From the NCBI GenBank assembly GCA_027858965.1, contig JAQIBS010000089.1, forward strand, positions 18,639-82,638: DNA of 64,000 nucleotides, in the 5' to 3' direction. Numbering within the stretch: the stretch's first letter is position 1; every line of letters begins with the position of its first letter. The stretch is from Kiritimatiellia bacterium. GTDB taxonomy: Bacteria; Verrucomicrobiota; Kiritimatiellia; RFP12; UBA1067. This document shows positions 53,308-63,530 of the stretch, piece after piece. Under the pieces are notes generated by a model. The model worked only from the letters and a program-made list of their open reading frames with translations, was not told the DNA's origin and made no database searches. The position numbers and the translations under genes were made by a program.

Positions 53308-55509
53308 TTATATGGCATCAAAAAGATCAGATTCCTCTATCTTATCCTCCGATTTAACATCCTCGCTAGAATCATTATCCCCTATAACATTTTTCAGTTC
53401 ATCTCTGTTCTCAGCTTCAGCAGAGTCATCTTTCTCAAGCGTCTCCGTTGGACCTTTATCTGTGTCATCTTTAACATCTTCTTTGTTTTCTGAGTCAGAC
53501 TCTTCGGAATGCGCAGCAGCCTCTTTTTCCTTGCGTGTCTTTGCTTCTCTCTTACTGCGTTCCAGTGCGTGTCCCTCCTCCCGCTCCTCTTCGCTTTTTA
53601 TGCGCCCAAGCCGAATCAGGTCTTCAACATCCCGACCATCCATTGTTTCATACTCCAACAACTGATCCACTAGCATCTCAAGTTTATCGCTGTTCTTGTT
53701 GATCATCTCCTCGGCACGCGTATATGCATTGCTCAACAGAGTGTTGACCTCATTATCAATTCTGCATGCGGTCTCCTCGCTATAGGACTGATTCTTGGTC
53801 ATCTCGCGCCCCATAAAGAAAGTTTCCTGATTATCGCCAAAAGATTGAAAACCAAACTCCTCACTCATACCATAGGCACAAATCATTTGACGAGCCGTAT
53901 CACTGGCCATCTTGATATCCATACGTGCACCGGTAGAAATATCCCCGGTAAACTTTTTCTCGGCAATTCTTCCACCCATCATCACAACCAGGTTATCCAA
54001 AAACTCCAGTTTCGAACGATTTGTAATTTCCCTGTCGGGTAGACTCATTGTGGCTCCCAACGCCTGACCTCGCGGAATGATGGTCACCTTATGAAGCGGA
54101 TCAGCATGCTCACAGAGCACCTGCAACAAGGCATGTCCTGACTCATGCCAGGCCGTACCTTTGAGATCTTTTTCATCCATTGTACGGCTGCGACGCTCAC
54201 GTCCCCACAAAACCTTATCACGAGCCTCTTCCAAATCTGTATGCTCCACAAATTGTTTATCGCAACGAGCGGCAATCAAAGCCGCTTCATTCAAAAGGTT
54301 AGCCAAATCAGCACCTGAGAAACCGGTGGTACCACGAGCTACACGTGAAAAATCCACATCATCTCCCAGCAAAAGCTTTTTGGCATGCATTTTCAGGATA
54401 TCTTCACGCCCTTCAAGAGTAGGCAGATCGATAATCACCTGACGGTCAAAGCGTCCGGGACGCATCAATGCCGGATCTAGTACATCAGCACGGTTGGTAG
54501 CCGCAATTATGATTACCCCTTCGTTAGCTTCAAAACCATCCATCTCTACCAGCATTGCATTGAGGGTCTGCTCACGCTCATCATGGCCTCCGCCCATCCC
54601 CGAAAAACGACTACGACCAACCGCATCGATCTCATCAACAAAAATCAGACAAGGGGCATTTTTCTTACCCTGTTCAAACATGTCACGCACACGCGAAGCA
54701 CCAACACCCACAAACATCTCAATAAAATCAGAGCCGCTGATAGAGAAAAACGGAACCTTGGCCTCTCCCGCAATTGATCTTGCCAACAGGGTTTTACCGG
54801 TACCCGGAGGTCCCATCAAGAGCACGCCTTTCGGAATGCGTCCACCAAGTTTCTGGAACTTTTTAGGATCTTTGAGGAACTCGACTATTTCCTGCACCTC
54901 CTCCTTAGCCTCCTTAATACCAGCCACATCTTTGAAAGTGAATTTTGACTTATCCTTACTCATCATCTTGGCCCGACTTTTTCCGAAATTCATTGCCCCC
55001 ATGCTCGATGATTTGACCTGACGCATAATGAAAAAATAGAGAATACCCATAATCAGAATCACAGGAATAATCTGAACCAGAATATCTCCAAGCACATTAT
55101 TCTGATAGACAACCGGACATGCCATCTGATTTTCAACAAGAAATTTCTGAAGGTTAGCAGAGTCTACCGCATTGGCTCTGAACTTCTCGTGCTTCTCCCC
55201 CTTGATTGTTCCACTGAAATAAGTTATTTTCTCATTTACGCATATCAGCTTCACATCCTCAATCTGGTTCTGTGTCACCATCGAGCGAAAGGCTATTTCA
55301 TCTAACTCCTTGAGCTTACGAGAGGGGTTCATCATGTATATCATAATCATCAGAATAATGAACATGGCCACAAAAACCCAAGCGGCTAAAACCTTCTTGG
55401 GCGGCATTGCACCGGTTGCGACTTTATCTGATTTTTCATCCTGCTGATCCATCGGAATTGCCGGTGGTTCTTCCGGTAACTGGTCTTTTCTTTTTATATC
55501 GTCATCCAT
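53308..55509 (-). CDS. ftsH: ATP-dependent zinc metalloprotease FtsH
   Basis: This 733-aa membrane-anchored AAA+ protease has two helices ([19 protein letters not shown] and [17 protein letters not shown]) flanking a small periplasmic domain. The ATPase has [24 protein letters not shown] Walker B ([12 protein letters not shown]) and the second region of homology RPGRFDRQV. The zinc site is [11 protein letters not shown] (HExxH). A highly charged acidic tail (about 650-733) is longer than in E. coli. It is upstream of folP. Confidence 0.96.
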   Translation of the reverse strand: MDDDIKRKDQLPEEPPAIPMDQQDEKSDKVATGAMPPKKVLAAWVFVAMFIILMIMIYMMNPSRKLKELDEIAFRSMVTQNQIEDVKLICVNEKITYFSGTIKGEKHEKFRANAVDSANLQKFLVENQMACPVVYQNNVLGDILVQIIPVILIMGILYFFIMRQVKSSSMGAMNFGKSRAKMMSKDKSKFTFKDVAGIKEAKEEVQEIVEFLKDPKKFQKLGGRIPKGVLLMGPPGTGKTLLARSIAGEAKVPFFSISGSDFIEMFVGVGASRVRDMFEQGKKNAPCLIFVDEIDAVGRSRFSGMGGGHDEREQTLNAMLVEMDGFEANEGVIIIAATNRADVLDPALMRPGRFDRQVIIDLPTLEGREDILKMHAKKLLLGDDVDFSRVARGTTGFSGADLANLLNEAALIAARCDKQFVEHTDLEEARDKVLWGRERRSRTMDEKDLKGTAWHESGHALLQVLCEHADPLHKVTIIPRGQALGATMSLPDREITNRSKLEFLDNLVVMMGGRIAEKKFTGDISTGARMDIKMASDTARQMICAYGMSEEFGFQSFGDNQETFFMGREMTKNQSYSEETACRIDNEVNTLLSNAYTRAEEMINKNSDKLEMLVDQLLEYETMDGRDVEDLIRLGRIKSEEEREEGHALERSKREAKTRKEKEAAAHSEESDSENKEDVKDDTDKGPTETLEKDDSAEAENRDELKNVIGDNDSSEDVKSEDKIEESDLFDAI

Positions 55510-55547
55510 TTTATTTTTTCTCCAAAATTCCTATTAAAAATTCGTTA

Positions 55548-57218
55548 CTACTCTTGCTGATCCCGCACTCCCAGAACAGATTCCATCTGCTCAATCAGAA
55601 GGGGTACCAGCTGCTTCTTGCGGGAGAGGATATCACGACAAACGTATAGATTCATATCCAACCGCGGAAATGCCATTTTTCTTAAAAATTCATCTTCACC
55701 ATAGATCAAAAGCTGAGAGTTCAAAGCCACAATATCGGTAACCATCAAAGCCGCAAAATAGAGTCCGTTCTTCTCGCAGCGTTCGCGCAAAGAGACTAAG
55801 GCACCCTCTTTCCCCTCCCAGACTCCGACCCCTGCATTGACCTCAACCTGACTCACATTAAACTTTTTACCACAGGCTGTGTAATTCTTGGAATCCATGC
55901 CCAGAATATCTTCCAATGAGAGATTCTTCAGATTACTTGAACTCTCAAAGATCTCCTGCCCGAACTTCTCCACATCCAGATCAACCAGGCCAGCCAGATA
56001 CTCAGCCATCTCCCGGTCAATATCTGTAGTCGTAGCTGAACGCAGAATAAGAGTATCCGTCAAAATTCCCGCCAGAAGAACACCGGCAATATCCGGTTTC
56101 AAAACCGCCCGTTTTTCCACATACATGTTGGCCACAATGGTGGAGGTGGCCCCCACAACACGATTGATAAAGGTAATCGGATATTTAGTTGAAAAATTTC
56201 CCAGGCGATGATGATCCAGTATCTCCAGAATACGATAGCTTTCCATTCCCTCGACCGATTGACTCAGCTCATTATGATCAACCATTATCATGTCGATATT
56301 AGGTTCTTTGATCAGATCACTCTCGGTGAAAATACCAACAACAATCCCGTTATCATCAACAACCGGCAGAGATCGCGAGGGAGACTCATTCAGTTTTTCA
56401 CGTATAGTACGAACATAGCTGTTGACACTCACTGCCTCCGTCAACGTATCAGTCATCGTCGCCACAGGAGTTGAATAAAGAATCAGAAAAGCGGTTGATG
56501 ATGTATCATAGGGTGATATCATCACCGTGACTTTATGCTTCTCGGCCAGCTCCCGCAATCCCTTGGAAAGAGAAGTTCCATTGGTAATCACTACCGCCCG
56601 AGCACCATTTTCGATACTATAACGCTGAATCTCCTCGCGGTCTCCAGTCAAAACCAGAGCATTAGCAGGTATTTCGCTCTCCAAATGATGTTTAAAAGAC
56701 TCAAACGAGGAGCCTGCCACCAAAATCCTGGATTTAACAACCTCATCTCCGCCAAAAACAACCACAGGCTGCGCATTGAGAGTCTTAAGCAGCAACGGGA
56801 TACTGGTGGGAATAATGGCTTTACGATGAGGATTAATCCTGCGGGTGATATTGCTGGCAAAGGCATTATAATTCAAAACTGATTTATAACACCCATCCTT
56901 GTCTACAACCGGAAGAATCTTAAGCTTCTCACCGTCCATAATCTCTAAAGCATCCCAGAGCGAGGTAGACTCTTTGACCGTAACCGGCTCTTTAGAGAGA
57001 AAATAACCAACTTTGGGTACCAGATCAGGAATATATTCAGGAGCAGGTATATTAAACCTTTCCAGTATATATTCAGTCTGCGGAGTTAATTTACCCGCCC
57101 GCGCCGGAAAACACCGATCTAATCCCTGCTGACGCTTCAATTCCGCGTATGCCACAGCTGAAACAATCGAATCCGTATCGGGATTACGGTGTCCTATTAC
57201 ATAAGTCTTTCTTTTCAT
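55548..57218 (-). CDS. ppaC: Family II (Mn-dependent) inorganic pyrophosphatase with CBS-DRTGG insert
   Basis: This 556-aa DHH-family enzyme hydrolyses pyrophosphate. It starts YVIGHRNPDTDSIVSAVAY (metal ligands). A regulatory insert follows: one CBS motif (about 70-120), a DRTGG domain (about 180-250, VLTGDREEIQRYSIENGARA) and a second CBS motif (PVVDDNGIVVGIFTESD). The catalytic half resumes with VDHNEL and LDHHRLGNF, and the DHHA2 domain closes the protein. Such CBS-PPases are inhibited by AMP/ADP and activated by ATP or Ap4A. It is upstream of ftsH on the same strand. Confidence 0.93.
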   Translation of the reverse strand: MKRKTYVIGHRNPDTDSIVSAVAYAELKRQQGLDRCFPARAGKLTPQTEYILERFNIPAPEYIPDLVPKVGYFLSKEPVTVKESTSLWDALEIMDGEKLKILPVVDKDGCYKSVLNYNAFASNITRRINPHRKAIIPTSIPLLLKTLNAQPVVVFGGDEVVKSRILVAGSSFESFKHHLESEIPANALVLTGDREEIQRYSIENGARAVVITNGTSLSKGLRELAEKHKVTVMISPYDTSSTAFLILYSTPVATMTDTLTEAVSVNSYVRTIREKLNESPSRSLPVVDDNGIVVGIFTESDLIKEPNIDMIMVDHNELSQSVEGMESYRILEILDHHRLGNFSTKYPITFINRVVGATSTIVANMYVEKRAVLKPDIAGVLLAGILTDTLILRSATTTDIDREMAEYLAGLVDLDVEKFGQEIFESSSNLKNLSLEDILGMDSKNYTACGKKFNVSQVEVNAGVGVWEGKEGALVSLRERCEKNGLYFAALMVTDIVALNSQLLIYGEDEFLRKMAFPRLDMNLYVCRDILSRKKQLVPLLIEQMESVLGVRDQQE

Positions 57219-57272
57219 AAGCTATTGATCTAAAATAATAGCTAATTTGACTGCTTAAAACCAGCATATACT

Positions 57273-57884
57273 ATGTTAAAAACTATCATATTTACACTCT
57301 CTGCAGTTACAAGTGCTCTAATCTGCGGTTTTAGCCTGACAACCCTGATAGCGGCATCACTTACACCTTGTGCCTTTTTATGGATTAAAGCTCTGATTAC
57401 TATCAAAACACCTTGTGGATATGTCATAAATGATCCGGCAAACTACAATCCGATCATTTTAAGCGAGGCCCTTGAAAATGCGGTTAAAGAGAGTATTCAT
57501 AGCCAAAAACCTCTGGTTTTGCAGATCTCAAATCCGGGGATAAATATCATGCAGATTGAGATCAATCAACAGGGAGAGCTGCAAGTCTGTGATTCCCGAC
57601 GCTCGATTAAGATTAAAAACAATGCCGAGGTCTGGATTCCCAACCATCCCCTGCCTCTTAAATTATACGCAGAAAACCATTTAACGCTACTCTTCTCACC
57701 ATTGAACGATGGCCGCATCAGCGTCTCAACCAGCCTCTGCCCTGCAATGAAAGGAGTTACCCCGCTTTGGCTATTACCCTTAGCCTTGTTTTTTATCTTC
57801 GATATCAATGCAGCCGCAGCAGCTCTGCTAGCCCCCCTCTTTCAGGCAATCCTGATGCGAAGATTTGATGACAGTCTACAGTGA
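57273..57884 (+). CDS. Hypothetical membrane protein, 203 aa
   Basis: I do not recognise this family. Two hydrophobic segments are near the start (FTLSAVTSALICGFSLTTLIAAS and CAFLWIKALITI), and one or two are near the end (LWLLPLALFFIFDINAAAAALLAPLFQ). The middle 100 residues are polar and may form a beta-rich extracytoplasmic domain (ISNPGINIMQIEINQQGELQV). The gene stands alone between the pyrophosphatase (divergent) and a tandem-repeat region. Codon-like regularity and length support a real gene. Confidence 0.65.
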   Translation: MLKTIIFTLSAVTSALICGFSLTTLIAASLTPCAFLWIKALITIKTPCGYVINDPANYNPIILSEALENAVKESIHSQKPLVLQISNPGINIMQIEINQQGELQVCDSRRSIKIKNNAEVWIPNHPLPLKLYAENHLTLLFSPLNDGRISVSTSLCPAMKGVTPLWLLPLALFFIFDINAAAAALLAPLFQAILMRRFDDSLQ

Positions 57885-58150
57885 ACAGTCTACAGCTTAC
57901 AGTCTACAGTGAACACTGCGTGTGCGGTCGCAGAGCCTGCGACCCTCCATCTAATGGCGTGAACTCAGCTATACGGGAGGGACGGTGGCCTCACAGTCCG
58001 CGGTCACGGAGCCTGCGACCATCCATGTTGGATGTTAGATGTTGGATGTTGGACGTTCGATGTTCGATGTTGAACGTTCGTATTTGAAAATTGGACACTG
58101 GACACTGAACTCTGAACACTGGACACTGAACTCTGAATACTGGACACTGC
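57885..58150. repeat. Mixed tandem-repeat region
   Basis: Three successive arrays fill this gap: ACAGTCTACAGTGAAC units (57876-57915), ATGTTGGATGTTAGATG/GACGTTCGATGTTCG heptamer-like units (58024-58080), and ACTGGACACTGAACTCTGA units (58090-58148). A degenerate family B stem is at about 57962-58010. No gene is seen. Confidence 0.8.
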
Positions 58151-58942
58151 TTACGTGCCAATATTCAGAACCATTTTTACAGTGCGAATTAAAATTTTGA
58201 GATCCAGCTTCCATGAACGGTTGCAGTAGTAATAGTAATCCAGAAGACACATCTGATCAAAGGTCAACTCATTACGGCCCGAAACCTGCCATAGCCCTGT
58301 CACTCCAGGCACCCCCCGCTGACGGAGCCGATGACACTCCTTCTCATAGTTACCCTCATCACTGGCAGGTAGCGGCCGGGCACCAACCAAACACATATCA
58401 CCCTTTACAACATTGACCAGCTGCGGAAGCTCATCCAGAAACGTTTTACGCAAAAAGCCTCCCAGGTATGTAATCCGAGGATCATTATCCATCTTAAATA
58501 GATGTCCCCTCTGCCCCCACCTCTGCTGCATCTTTGAATGCAGTTTCTCGGCCCTTGAACTCATAGTCCGAAACTTGTAAATTCTGAAAACTGTGTTATC
58601 CCGCCCAAATCGCAACTGACTAAAAACAACAGGAGCTCCATCAACAACTAAAATCGCCCCCATAATCAGGATATAGAGTGGCAACAAAAAGATAATAGCA
58701 GCCAAGGCTATTAAACAATTGCTCAACGGCAATCTTCCATATCCACGGCCATGCTCGTTAAACAGATAACACCCTGAATACTCTCCATGATCTAACGGCT
58801 TAAATAGGGAGTTTTTCAACATAAAATCAAGATTCTCCGCAGGAATAACCGAAGAAAAACCATTTTTCTGAGCATTATAAATGCAGTTAAGCACCACTCC
58901 CGCTGACGTTTCTGGCTCCAGTTTTAACCTTTTGGTCTCCAT
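58151..58942 (-). CDS. Bacterial sugar transferase (undecaprenyl-phosphate glycosyl-1-phosphate transferase type)
   Basis: This 263-aa member of the WbaP/PglC-type family starts exopolysaccharide or O-antigen units by moving a sugar phosphate to undecaprenyl phosphate. About 80 N-terminal residues precede one membrane helix (IALAAIIFLLPLYILIMGAIL). The catalytic part has FSQLRFGRDNTVFRIYKFRTM, DELPQLVNVVKGDM, VGARPLPASDEG and PGVTGLWQVSGR. The gene diverges from the glycoside hydrolase at 58994 with 51 bp between. The tandem array abuts its stop codon. Confidence 0.92.
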   Translation of the reverse strand: METKRLKLEPETSAGVVLNCIYNAQKNGFSSVIPAENLDFMLKNSLFKPLDHGEYSGCYLFNEHGRGYGRLPLSNCLIALAAIIFLLPLYILIMGAILVVDGAPVVFSQLRFGRDNTVFRIYKFRTMSSRAEKLHSKMQQRWGQRGHLFKMDNDPRITYLGGFLRKTFLDELPQLVNVVKGDMCLVGARPLPASDEGNYEKECHRLRQRGVPGVTGLWQVSGRNELTFDQMCLLDYYYYCNRSWKLDLKILIRTVKMVLNIGT

Positions 58943-58993
58943 ATTGATAAAAAGCCTCTTTTAAGATGGCACATAGATTGCTAAAATGATGGC

Positions 58994-61312
58994 ATGTTAG
59001 AAAAAATAAGAAATTGCACCCTCATCTCTTTTTCAGTATTACTGATCAGTTCAGGAATAGCAACAGCAGAAAGTGTACCCTTAACAGTTTTCACTCAAAA
59101 CAAAACAAAACCTGTGGCTCTTCCGTATACTCAAACACTTAATTTTCCTGGGGAACACAACTTCAATCTACTCCCTGCGGATATCAAAAAGTGGGCGGAA
59201 GCCGACTCCATCAGCATCAATCTGCTCTGGCCCGCTGATGCGCCCGAACACACAGGAACCCTTACCTGGTTAAAAGATCGCAATCATTACTGGCACCAAC
59301 GCATCTATCCAGAAGCCATGAAACCGGGTATAACCAATCTTATTGAGATACCTTTTAACTCTGAATCAACGGGCTGGAACACACCTGGACACTCTTTAGC
59401 CTGGCATCACCGCATCCTACTGAACCCCGAATCAGTAGGGTTTCGTGTTTTTTCTGACACAGCTTACACCGGTAAGTGCGTTCTAGTGTCGGCAACCCTG
59501 AATACAAAAATACCAAAAGACACACCTGAAATATCAAATGTCAGAGTTCTGACCAAACAAATCATAGTACAATCTCTCTATGAAATCCGCTTTGATCTGC
59601 CAGATCGCTACTCCAATCCATTTGACCCAAAGGAAATTGATGTTCAGGCACAGATTATCACCCCTGCCAATACCACCAATATCATCAACGGATTCTATTA
59701 CCACTCGCATTACCGACTGGAAGATGAACTGGGCAAGCCGGTTGAACCGGATGGACGCCCGGAGTGGCGAGTTCGCTACTGCCCCCGCCAGCCAGGAAAA
59801 TATCGGATGTCACTCATAGCTAAAGATAAATACGGCACAACAAAACAACCGGCCACCCTTGAATTCATTGCAAAGCCTGCCTCAAAAGCTGCCCATAAAT
59901 TCATCAAAGTCTCAGAAAAAGACCCTCGCTACTTTGAATTCACCGATGGCTCTCTCTACTATCCTATCGGCCACAATGTCCGTTCAGCCACGGATGCCCG
60001 CATGGACGACAAATTCCCCTGGAAATTCCGTCCGGAGGAGGGCACCACAGCCTACCGCAGATATTTCAAACGCATGGAGGAGAACGGACAGAACTGGGCC
60101 GAAGTATGGATGAGCGCCTGGTCGCTGGGTCTGGAATGGACCGAGGGCATCAGCGGCTACCATGGCGCCAACGACTACCACATGGGAAATGCATGGGAGC
60201 TGGACCGGGTGCTCGACCTGGCCGCCCAGCACAGCATCTATATAAATCTGGTGTTCAACTATCACGGACGTATCAGCACCTGGTGTGATCCTGAATGGCA
60301 ACTTCACCCGTATAATAAAGCCACCCCCGGCGGATGGCTGACAATGCCTCTCGAATTTTTCAGCGACCCTAAAGCTATCGAGATGCAAAAATATTTTATC
60401 CGTTACACACAGGCACGTTGGGGCTGGTCGCCCTCCATTTTCGGATATGAGCTCTGCAGTGAACTCAACCTCACCGGCCATGAAACTCACCACAAAACCC
60501 ATTTTGAACCCAGTGTGGTTGAGTGGTGCCGGACCCTCGGTAAATATATCAAACAGATTGACCCCTACCGTCACTTGGTATCAGCGCATATTTCCAACGA
60601 TTACAAATTTCTTAACCCGAAAATATGCGAGATGCCGGAGATGGATTTCAATGCACTGGATGCCTATCATCATACCAACCCAGAGGCAATCATCCCTCTT
60701 ATGTCCAAAACCGCCCTGGCCAATACATATAACAAACCGATTCTCATAACTGAGTTCGGCGGTTCTCCAATGGCAGCTGGACTGGAACATCTCATGGTTG
60801 AACAACATGCCGCCATCTGGACCGGAGTCTGCGTTCCGCTATCAGGCACCCCCATGTTCTGGTGGTGGCAGGTCATTGATGAGAACAACCTCTATCCGCG
60901 ATATAAAGCGCTCGCCAAGTTCATGGCTGATGTTGACCCGCGTGATATAACAGCCCAGCAGGTTGAGACAAAACTGGATCTTAGCAACAAAAAGACCGGT
61001 GACAAAAAGCTCCTCAAACAATTTGCTGCCGTCTGCACAACCTCCCCCACCAAGGGCCGCGGCTATATTTACCCCAAAGTTTTTGCAAAAAAAGGCAAAG
61101 AGGAACTCGAAGCAAAAGGACTTACTCTCTATGTTCAAGGGGTACAGAACGCAATTTACCGCGTCTCTTTCTATGAAACAGAGGGTGGCGAACAAACCCG
61201 CAAATTTGATGTCAGATCAGATGGAGATTATATTGCGATCCCAGTTCCAACATTCAAAAAGGACTGCGCCTTTAAACTCAGATGCATCACCCCGGTTGTC
61301 AAAAAGAGGTAA
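58994..61312 (+). CDS. Secreted DUF5060-type glycoside hydrolase, second paralogue
   Basis: This 772-aa exported protein has a signal peptide (cleavage near GIATA-ES). An N-terminal beta domain is followed by a DUF5060-like fibronectin-type module (YSNPFDPKEIDVQAQI, WRVRYCPRQPGKYRMSL) and a TIM barrel. The candidate catalytic residues are FGYELCSELNL (acid/base Glu) and PILITEFGGSP (nucleophile Glu). HNVRSATDARMDDKFPW and WAEVWMSAWSLGLEW match the paralogue at 32863-35754 in layout. It is smaller and lacks that protein's C-terminal beta module. It is followed after 37 bp by a small secreted protein gene. Confidence 0.88.
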   Translation: MLEKIRNCTLISFSVLLISSGIATAESVPLTVFTQNKTKPVALPYTQTLNFPGEHNFNLLPADIKKWAEADSISINLLWPADAPEHTGTLTWLKDRNHYWHQRIYPEAMKPGITNLIEIPFNSESTGWNTPGHSLAWHHRILLNPESVGFRVFSDTAYTGKCVLVSATLNTKIPKDTPEISNVRVLTKQIIVQSLYEIRFDLPDRYSNPFDPKEIDVQAQIITPANTTNIINGFYYHSHYRLEDELGKPVEPDGRPEWRVRYCPRQPGKYRMSLIAKDKYGTTKQPATLEFIAKPASKAAHKFIKVSEKDPRYFEFTDGSLYYPIGHNVRSATDARMDDKFPWKFRPEEGTTAYRRYFKRMEENGQNWAEVWMSAWSLGLEWTEGISGYHGANDYHMGNAWELDRVLDLAAQHSIYINLVFNYHGRISTWCDPEWQLHPYNKATPGGWLTMPLEFFSDPKAIEMQKYFIRYTQARWGWSPSIFGYELCSELNLTGHETHHKTHFEPSVVEWCRTLGKYIKQIDPYRHLVSAHISNDYKFLNPKICEMPEMDFNALDAYHHTNPEAIIPLMSKTALANTYNKPILITEFGGSPMAAGLEHLMVEQHAAIWTGVCVPLSGTPMFWWWQVIDENNLYPRYKALAKFMADVDPRDITAQQVETKLDLSNKKTGDKKLLKQFAAVCTTSPTKGRGYIYPKVFAKKGKEELEAKGLTLYVQGVQNAIYRVSFYETEGGEQTRKFDVRSDGDYIAIPVPTFKKDCAFKLRCITPVVKKR

Positions 61313-61349
61313 CCTGAAAATTAATAAACATAAACTTAAAGGTGTAATT

Positions 61350-62093
61350 ATGAAAATACTTATCACATCCATAACTCTTTTCACAACAACGCTACTCTCA
61401 CAATCCCTCAATCTTAACAACAACGGAAGCTATACCGACACTCGCTTGCGCACACCAAAGCCAGCACAACAGGTAACCTACGCCGCTGATCTACCAATGT
61501 ATGAGTTAGCTCCATCAGTTGTCACCAATAAATCCAATATCAATGCATCGCTGAGTATAAATGTACTTCATGCAAACAAAATTGCACAACGCCCCAGGCT
61601 ACTTATTGCAAAATACAACCCTCCCACAATCAAAGCGCTTTTCAGATTACGACAGCAATATGTCGGACTGATAAACAAAGTTGCCTACGAAACCTCTGAT
61701 GTCCAACTGGAAGGTGTTCCCAACATCAACACTGGCTATGGTCGAGGCCGTAGCAACATCATAAAAAAATCATCCCGCGACAAAGAGACCATTGAACGCC
61801 GTACTGAACAAACCGCCATCAACTACCTGCAGCAGATAACCCGCACCCACTTTAAAATCAGATCCAATGCCATCACAAATAAGCATATACATCATTTCAA
61901 ACTACCACCTGGCAAATATGTGCTCTGTATCCAGCAACGAATTAAAGATAGCCATTCAAAAGCGATGCTAGGTTCAAGTACCGCAATCTGGTGGACAACC
62001 TTCACTATTGAAGAGGGGGTCCGTAAGGAGCTGTTTCTGGATGAATCAAATGCCATCACATGGCAGGAGATCTTTGAAGTAACACGAAGTTGA
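61350..62093 (+). CDS. Hypothetical secreted protein, 247 aa
   Basis: I do not recognise this family. A signal peptide (MKILITSITLFTTTLLSQS) is followed by a polar region. The C-terminal half has HIHHFKLPPGKYVLCIQQRI and AIWWTTFTIEEGVRKELFLD, which reads like a beta-sandwich domain. ATG at 61350 has AAAGGTG. An upstream in-frame extension overlaps the glycoside hydrolase and is rejected. The 37-bp spacing suggests co-transcription with the hydrolase. A tetranucleotide array follows the stop codon. Confidence 0.72.
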   Translation: MKILITSITLFTTTLLSQSLNLNNNGSYTDTRLRTPKPAQQVTYAADLPMYELAPSVVTNKSNINASLSINVLHANKIAQRPRLLIAKYNPPTIKALFRLRQQYVGLINKVAYETSDVQLEGVPNINTGYGRGRSNIIKKSSRDKETIERRTEQTAINYLQQITRTHFKIRSNAITNKHIHHFKLPPGKYVLCIQQRIKDSHSKAMLGSSTAIWWTTFTIEEGVRKELFLDESNAITWQEIFEVTRS

Positions 62094-62099
62094 ATGAAT

Positions 62100-62139
<40 letters not shown>

Positions 62140-62240
62140 TGCTTGTTTTTTAACCACGGAGTTCACTGAGGTACGGAGAGCTTGCGGCCTCCCTCTCTGC
62201 GGCTCTGCGGCTCTGCGCGAAATCCCCAACATGCTACCAT

Positions 62241-62375
62241 CCTTCTTTGCGCCTTTGCGCCTTGGCGGGAGAAAATCTTTGTGTCCTCCGCTTGTCACGG
62301 CGTAGACGCAGAGCGCGAAGACGGGTGATAGAACTTTTAGAGAAAAACATCCAGTCTATCCATGTTAATTTTTTA
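62241..62375 (+). repeat. Family F interspersed repeat (F2)
   Basis: This is the second copy of 9617-9790 (CTTTGCGCCTTTGCGCCTTG start, then GTGTCCTCCGCTTGTCAC and CAGTCTATCCATGTTAA). Its end abuts the stop codon of the Card1-like gene on the opposite strand. Confidence 0.8.
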
Positions 62376-63530
62376 TTGGGATGCGAGCAAAGCTTGCGCA
62401 GAAGAAAGCCCGAGTATACTCCGGATTTTACTCTCCAGCTCATTGACCTCTGTACTCTGAACCAGATAAACACCCTGCGATTTTGCAACGTTTTTATCAA
62501 AATGCCGCAATTCCTGTAGCGCTACCACAATGGAAAAAGTCAAGACTCCTGCAAAATTATTAAGATTATTCAACTTCGACAGAACCCCGTTTTCCCAGTC
62601 ATGAACAGATGATGTCTTGGCCTCAACAACATACAACTTGTTTTTATAAAGAAAGGCCGCATCAATTTCAAAACGCGTTCCAGATGAATTTTCAATCACA
62701 AGAGAGGTAGCAAAATCCTGCAACCCGGCATCTTTATTAATACTCTTAAGCGTTTGATGGAGATAATCCTCCAACCAGACGCCCTTGCAAAAACTTCGAT
62801 CCTCATCGCTGGCAAACTGCACCATCGTGTCATTAAACGAGGAGATAAAGCCATGTCTTTTAAAGAGATCAAATATGAGTGCCTCTTCCTTTGCAATATA
62901 AGCTTTTGCCTTTAAAGAAAAATAACACTCTGCACCGGCAGCCAGCTCATTAAGATAAGAAACATGGTTGCCGTATTTAACAAAATCCGTTAACAACTCC
63001 CGACACAAGGCATGTGATCCACTCACCAGCTTAAGATTTTTTTCTCGCTTGGATATGACCGTGTAGCCATAGATCTTAAAATAGTCACTCAGCTTAATCT
63101 TATCCTGCAACTGATGATACTGAATCTTTCCGTCTTTCATCACGACCAGAGAGTTCTTCTGTGGTTCAGCATAAAAGCATGTAAACTTATTCGTTGCAAA
63201 TACGTTCTGAGCAATGATAGAGATCAACTTGGTTCCTCCAACCAGGTTGACAGCAACATCCGCAGAGCGTGACCCAAACTTTGAAGAAAGCTCTGAAAAC
63301 TTTTTATGAAGTTCTTTGAAGTCATGGGCGCTGCCCAATCTGAAAAACTCAACCTTGATATTTTTTGACTTGAAGAAACTTGCCAGAGCGCGCCCCACTC
63401 CCATCCTTTGCATAACATCACTCTCACAAAGAACCACCCGGTCCGGTTTAAAATTGTAATCCATCGCAGGCAGCACATTCGGTAAAACCTGATCTGATAC
63501 TATAACTATATGAATTTTAAATTTATTCAC
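62373..63530 (-). CDS. Card1/Can2-like (DUF1887) CARF nuclease
   Basis: This 385-aa protein resembles the cyclic-tetra-adenylate-activated nucleases of type III CRISPR systems. The N-terminal CARF-like domain has IHIVIVSDQVLPNVLPAMDY and NLVGGTKLISIIAQNV, the ligand-binding motif. The C-terminal PD-(D/E)xK nuclease has RFEIDAAFLYKNKLYVVEAKTSS, with the D...ExK residues in place. The start is read as GTG at 63530, because GGAGAT precedes it at the right distance and the family begins at this point; an ATG 12 nt upstream has no Shine-Dalgarno sequence. No cas gene or CRISPR array is visible in the window, though the window edge is 470 bp away. Confidence 0.87.
   Translation of the reverse strand: MNKFKIHIVIVSDQVLPNVLPAMDYNFKPDRVVLCESDVMQRMGVGRALASFFKSKNIKVEFFRLGSAHDFKELHKKFSELSSKFGSRSADVAVNLVGGTKLISIIAQNVFATNKFTCFYAEPQKNSLVVMKDGKIQYHQLQDKIKLSDYFKIYGYTVISKREKNLKLVSGSHALCRELLTDFVKYGNHVSYLNELAAGAECYFSLKAKAYIAKEEALIFDLFKRHGFISSFNDTMVQFASDEDRSFCKGVWLEDYLHQTLKSINKDAGLQDFATSLVIENSSGTRFEIDAAFLYKNKLYVVEAKTSSVHDWENGVLSKLNNLNNFAGVLTFSIVVALQELRHFDKNVAKSQGVYLVQSTEVNELESKIRSILGLSSAQALLASQ

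Noticed and set aside
60963..61349. Long N-terminal extension of the 247-aa secreted protein
   Set aside because: It overlaps the glycoside hydrolase in another frame. The signal peptide at 61350 with AAAGGTG marks the true start.
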